9,938 nt of DNA from Thiomonas sp. GTDB taxonomy: Bacteria > Pseudomonadota > Gammaproteobacteria > Burkholderiales > Burkholderiaceae_C. A model generated the notes under the pieces. It made no database searches. It was not told the DNA's origin and saw only the letters and a list, made by a program, of their open reading frames with translations. Positions 8,847-9,938 of the stretch are shown here, piece after piece. Both the position numbers and the translations under genes were made by a program. The stretch spans positions 1 through 9,938 of the forward strand of contig JAQTVS010000021.1 in NCBI GenBank assembly GCA_028706735.1, read 5' to 3'. Numbering within the stretch: position 1 is the stretch's first letter; each line of letters begins with the position of its first letter.

Positions 8847-9049
8847 GTCTGAAAACCTGAAATTTCTTTTACGAAACAAGGACTTAGGTACTGTGCATGA
8901 CACCAGTATAAAGACAAGTTTCTTATAAAAATGAATGCTTTAGACGGCTTCTTAAAAGTCTTTTCGAGAAAATGTGGTGCATCTCACCAGGCGATACTCC
9001 GCGCACGGGCGGTCCCGACCCGCAGGCCAAGCATGTTCGAGGGGAAAAG
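8847..9049. other. AT-rich intergenic region between rnpB and the mraZ promoter
   Basis: About 200 bases, clearly richer in A and T than the rest of the window, especially 8860-8975. I see no convincing gene. A TATACT hexamer on the minus strand (8905-8910) could be part of an additional upstream promoter for the dcw operon, but I find no good minus-35 for it. The only sizeable plus-strand frame, from 8931, runs antisense into the RNase P RNA and has no recognisable product. Confidence 0.5.
8969..8989 (-). terminator. weak candidate terminator downstream of rnpB
   Basis: On the minus strand TGGTG and CACCA (8985-8989 and 8975-8979) form a 5-bp stem with a 5-base loop, followed after CA by four T residues (8969-8972). 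The stem is short and the T tract brief, so it is at most a weak intrinsic terminator. No stronger one is visible between rnpB and the mraZ promoter. Confidence 0.25.
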
Positions 9050-9395
9050 TGCGAAGCGGAGCTATAAGCCGGATTCTGTGCAGCCCGGGCCGAAACCCGC
9101 GCCGTGGCAGCCATTCCTCTAGGCCGCGCATTGCTGCGCGGCTCAAGCCACCTACCCGCAGACTCGCGCGGGCCGCGCTGTGCCGACGTTCCCGCCGGCG
9201 CGTCTGCCTATTTGGTGTTGCTCCGGATGGAGGTTGCCGCGTTTCACGTCCACGCCGGTTGCCCGGCGCTTACTCGTCTCTGTGGCCCTGTTCGTCACGT
9301 CACCGTGCACGGCCGTTAGCCGTCATCCCGCCCTGTGGAGTCCGGACCTTCCTCGATGCGCCTGCGCGCACCGCGACTGCCCACTCCGCTTCGCA
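9050..9395 (-). ncRNA. rnpB: RNase P RNA, bacterial type A
   Basis: This is the catalytic RNA of ribonuclease P, which trims the 5' ends of tRNA precursors. The ends are set by a perfect 11-bp P1 helix: GCGAAGCGGAG (9384-9394, 5' side) pairs with CTCCGCTTCGC (9051-9061, 3' side). The conserved 5' core GAGGAAGGTCCGGACTCC lies at 9337-9354, and the 3' core CAGAATCCGGCTTATAG at about 9063-9079. Their P4 pairing is kept: relative to the E. coli sequence, CCGGG becomes CCGGA opposite a matching C-to-T change. Other family stretches are ACAGAGA, CGGAGCAACACCAAATAGG (near 9208-9227) and GGTAGGTGGCTTGAGCC. The length of about 346 bases is normal. End positions are accurate to a few bases. As I recall, rnpB lies near mraZ in other Proteobacteria such as Pseudomonas. 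Confidence 0.96.
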
Positions 9396-9401
9396 GCGTG
9401 C

Positions 9402-9407
9402 ATTATG
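9402..9407 (-). promoter_or_regulatory. minus-10 element of the rnpB promoter
   Basis: CATAAT on the minus strand matches five of six consensus positions and ends seven bases before the predicted 5' end of the RNase P RNA near 9395. The stretch between them (GCACGCT) is GC-rich, a discriminator type common at stable-RNA promoters. I cannot find a good minus-35 hexamer at the expected distance (about 9425-9430). Confidence 0.55.
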
Positions 9408-9477
9408 CGCGGGCTGCGGGAGCGGCTCTTGCGTCACAACACCCAGGACGGATTGCACTGCACCGGCACACAGCCCC

Positions 9478-9646
9478 CTAGGAGCCTGTCGGGCTTTGGA
9501 ATCGTCGGCTGCAAATGGGTCGCAGCAGTCCATTTTTCACCGTCTTTTTGACCCATAGCGGGGCTATGGGTCTGCAAATCCGGCAAAAACTGTCCTCGCT
9601 GGGCCCCATTTTCGCTTTCGACGACCAAAGCCCGACAGGCTCCTAG
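9478..9646. mobile_element. MITE-like palindromic element with perfect 22-bp terminal inverted repeats
   Basis: The ends 9478-9499 and 9625-9646 are perfect 22-bp inverted copies. Each consists of CTAG at the outer edge followed by GAGCCTGTCGGGCTTTGG. Because CTAG is its own complement, the outer four bases also look like a target duplication. Similarity continues inward with small gaps (TCGTCG then AAATGGG on the left, TCGTCG then AAAATGGG on the reversed right arm). The exact middle holds a hairpin, GACCCATAGC and GCTATGGGTC (9550-9559, 9563-9572), so the whole 169 bp is one long imperfect palindrome. There is no transposase gene. This fits a non-autonomous miniature transposable element mobilised in trans; the parent family is unknown to me. 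It separates rnpB from the right-hand gene. Confidence 0.75.
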
Positions 9647-9730
9647 AAGTCCAAGACCTTGACCCCGGACAAACGTCACAAGCATTCAACTGATTAGATT
9701 TGTCGCCTTACAGTTTTTTGCACTCTGCAC

Positions 9731-9735
9731 AAAGG
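9731..9735 (+). promoter_or_regulatory. Shine-Dalgarno site for the GTG-started right-hand gene
   Basis: AAAGG lies six bases before GTG at 9742-9744. It decides the start, because the frame has no ATG near its beginning, is open back only to a TGA at 9691-9693, and otherwise offers just TTG codons at 9700 and 9718. No convincing promoter is visible in the short space between the palindromic element and this site; TTGACC at 9659-9664 lacks a good partner. Confidence 0.6.
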
Positions 9736-9741
9736 CTTCTT

Positions 9742-9938
9742 GTGGCGACAGAACTTTTCAACAACGGCAAGCACCTGTGCCTGATGTTCAGCGACCTGGT
9801 CGAGGAGGACGGGGATGCGGTGCAGGCCAACCAGTTTCTGCTCATCGACCATGGCCAGGGCGCCATCATCGATCCGGGCGGAAACATGACCTTCAACGAG
9901 CTCACGCTCACCATGCGCAAATACATGGCGCCGCAAGA
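9742..9938 (+). CDS. probable metallo-beta-lactamase-fold (di-iron, flavodiiron-like) protein, N-terminal fragment
   Basis: The frame is open from GTG to the window edge, giving 65 residues beginning VATELFNNGKHLCLMFSDL. The pattern of a beta-hairpin with QANQFLLIDHGQGAIIDPGG (about 29-48) resembles the opening of metallo-beta-lactamase-fold proteins, where a strand such as FLLID is followed by an aspartate-containing turn (IIDPGG). My best guess is the oxygen-binding di-iron (FprA or ODP-like) branch. The metal-binding HxHxDH motif would lie further downstream and is outside the window, so enzymatic function cannot be confirmed. Codon use is GC-rich in third positions, like the rest of the window. 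It is transcribed away from rnpB and sits about 95 bases beyond the palindromic element. It is not part of the dcw operon. Confidence 0.6.
   Translation, partial: MATELFNNGKHLCLMFSDLVEEDGDAVQANQFLLIDHGQGAIIDPGGNMTFNELTLTMRKYMAPQ

Noticed and set aside
7016..8860. A 614-codon plus-strand open frame opposite ftsL, rsmH and mraZ
   Set aside because: It spans three well-supported genes and their promoter on the other strand; it is a composition artefact.
8931..9122. A 63-codon plus-strand frame starting ATGAATGC after an AT-rich stretch
   Set aside because: There is no clear ribosome-binding site or recognisable product, and its second half runs antisense into the conserved 3' part of rnpB.
9550..9572. 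The hairpin with 10-bp stem as an intrinsic terminator
   Set aside because: On neither strand is it followed by a T tract; T residues precede it on the plus strand. It lies at the exact centre of the palindromic element and is better explained as part of that.
9694..9936. An 80-codon minus-strand open frame at the right end
   Set aside because: It is opposite the GTG-started frame, which has a Shine-Dalgarno site and a sensible protein pattern. The minus frame has neither.
1..9938. CRISPR arrays, tRNA genes, toxin-antitoxin pairs or prophage genes
   Set aside because: I looked for regular spaced repeats, tRNA cloverleaf landmarks and unexplained small operons on both strands and found none.

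Overview
This window is almost entirely the front half of a division and cell wall (dcw) cluster from a GC-rich Gram-negative bacterium, read on the minus strand. Transcription runs right to left: mraZ, rsmH, ftsL, ftsI, a fused murE-murF, mraY and murD, which runs off the left edge. The high GC content, the single-chain MurE-MurF, the meso-diaminopimelate signature in MurE and the style of the MurD and MurF sequences point to Betaproteobacteria, order Burkholderiales. A Thiomonas-like genus is my best guess, but this is inference from memory, not a search.

Layout, left to right. Positions 1-1124 hold the N-terminal 374 residues of MurD. MraY follows (1121-2299), then the MurE-MurF fusion (2289-5216), FtsI (5213-7003), FtsL (7000-7332), RsmH (7340-8293) and MraZ (8300-8728). 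The genes are packed without gaps. Three junctions are 4-base ATGA stop/start overlaps, mraY overlaps murF by 11 bases, and the remaining gaps are 6-7 bases, so one long, translationally coupled operon is likely. Upstream of mraZ are a sigma70-type promoter (8819-8846) and a 10-bp-phased array of AGTG boxes (8781-8819), which looks like the MraZ autoregulatory operator. Positions 9050-9395 are the RNase P RNA gene (rnpB), also on the minus strand. Next comes a 169-bp palindromic MITE-like element (9478-9646). On the plus strand, the first 65 codons of a probable metallo-beta-lactamase-fold protein run off the right edge from 9742.

The genes form one pathway. MurD, MurE and MurF add D-Glu, meso-DAP and D-Ala-D-Ala to UDP-MurNAc-L-Ala in the cytoplasm. 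MraY then moves the pentapeptide onto undecaprenyl phosphate at the inner membrane. FtsI cross-links septal peptidoglycan within the divisome, to which FtsL belongs. RsmH methylates 16S rRNA, and MraZ is the cluster's transcriptional regulator.

Most of this is conserved core machinery, and I see no evidence of a new defence or biosynthetic system. The least explained items are small DNA structures: a 48-bp two-stem palindrome translated in frame as 16 residues of MurD (228-275), and the perfectly terminated palindromic element between rnpB and the right-hand gene.
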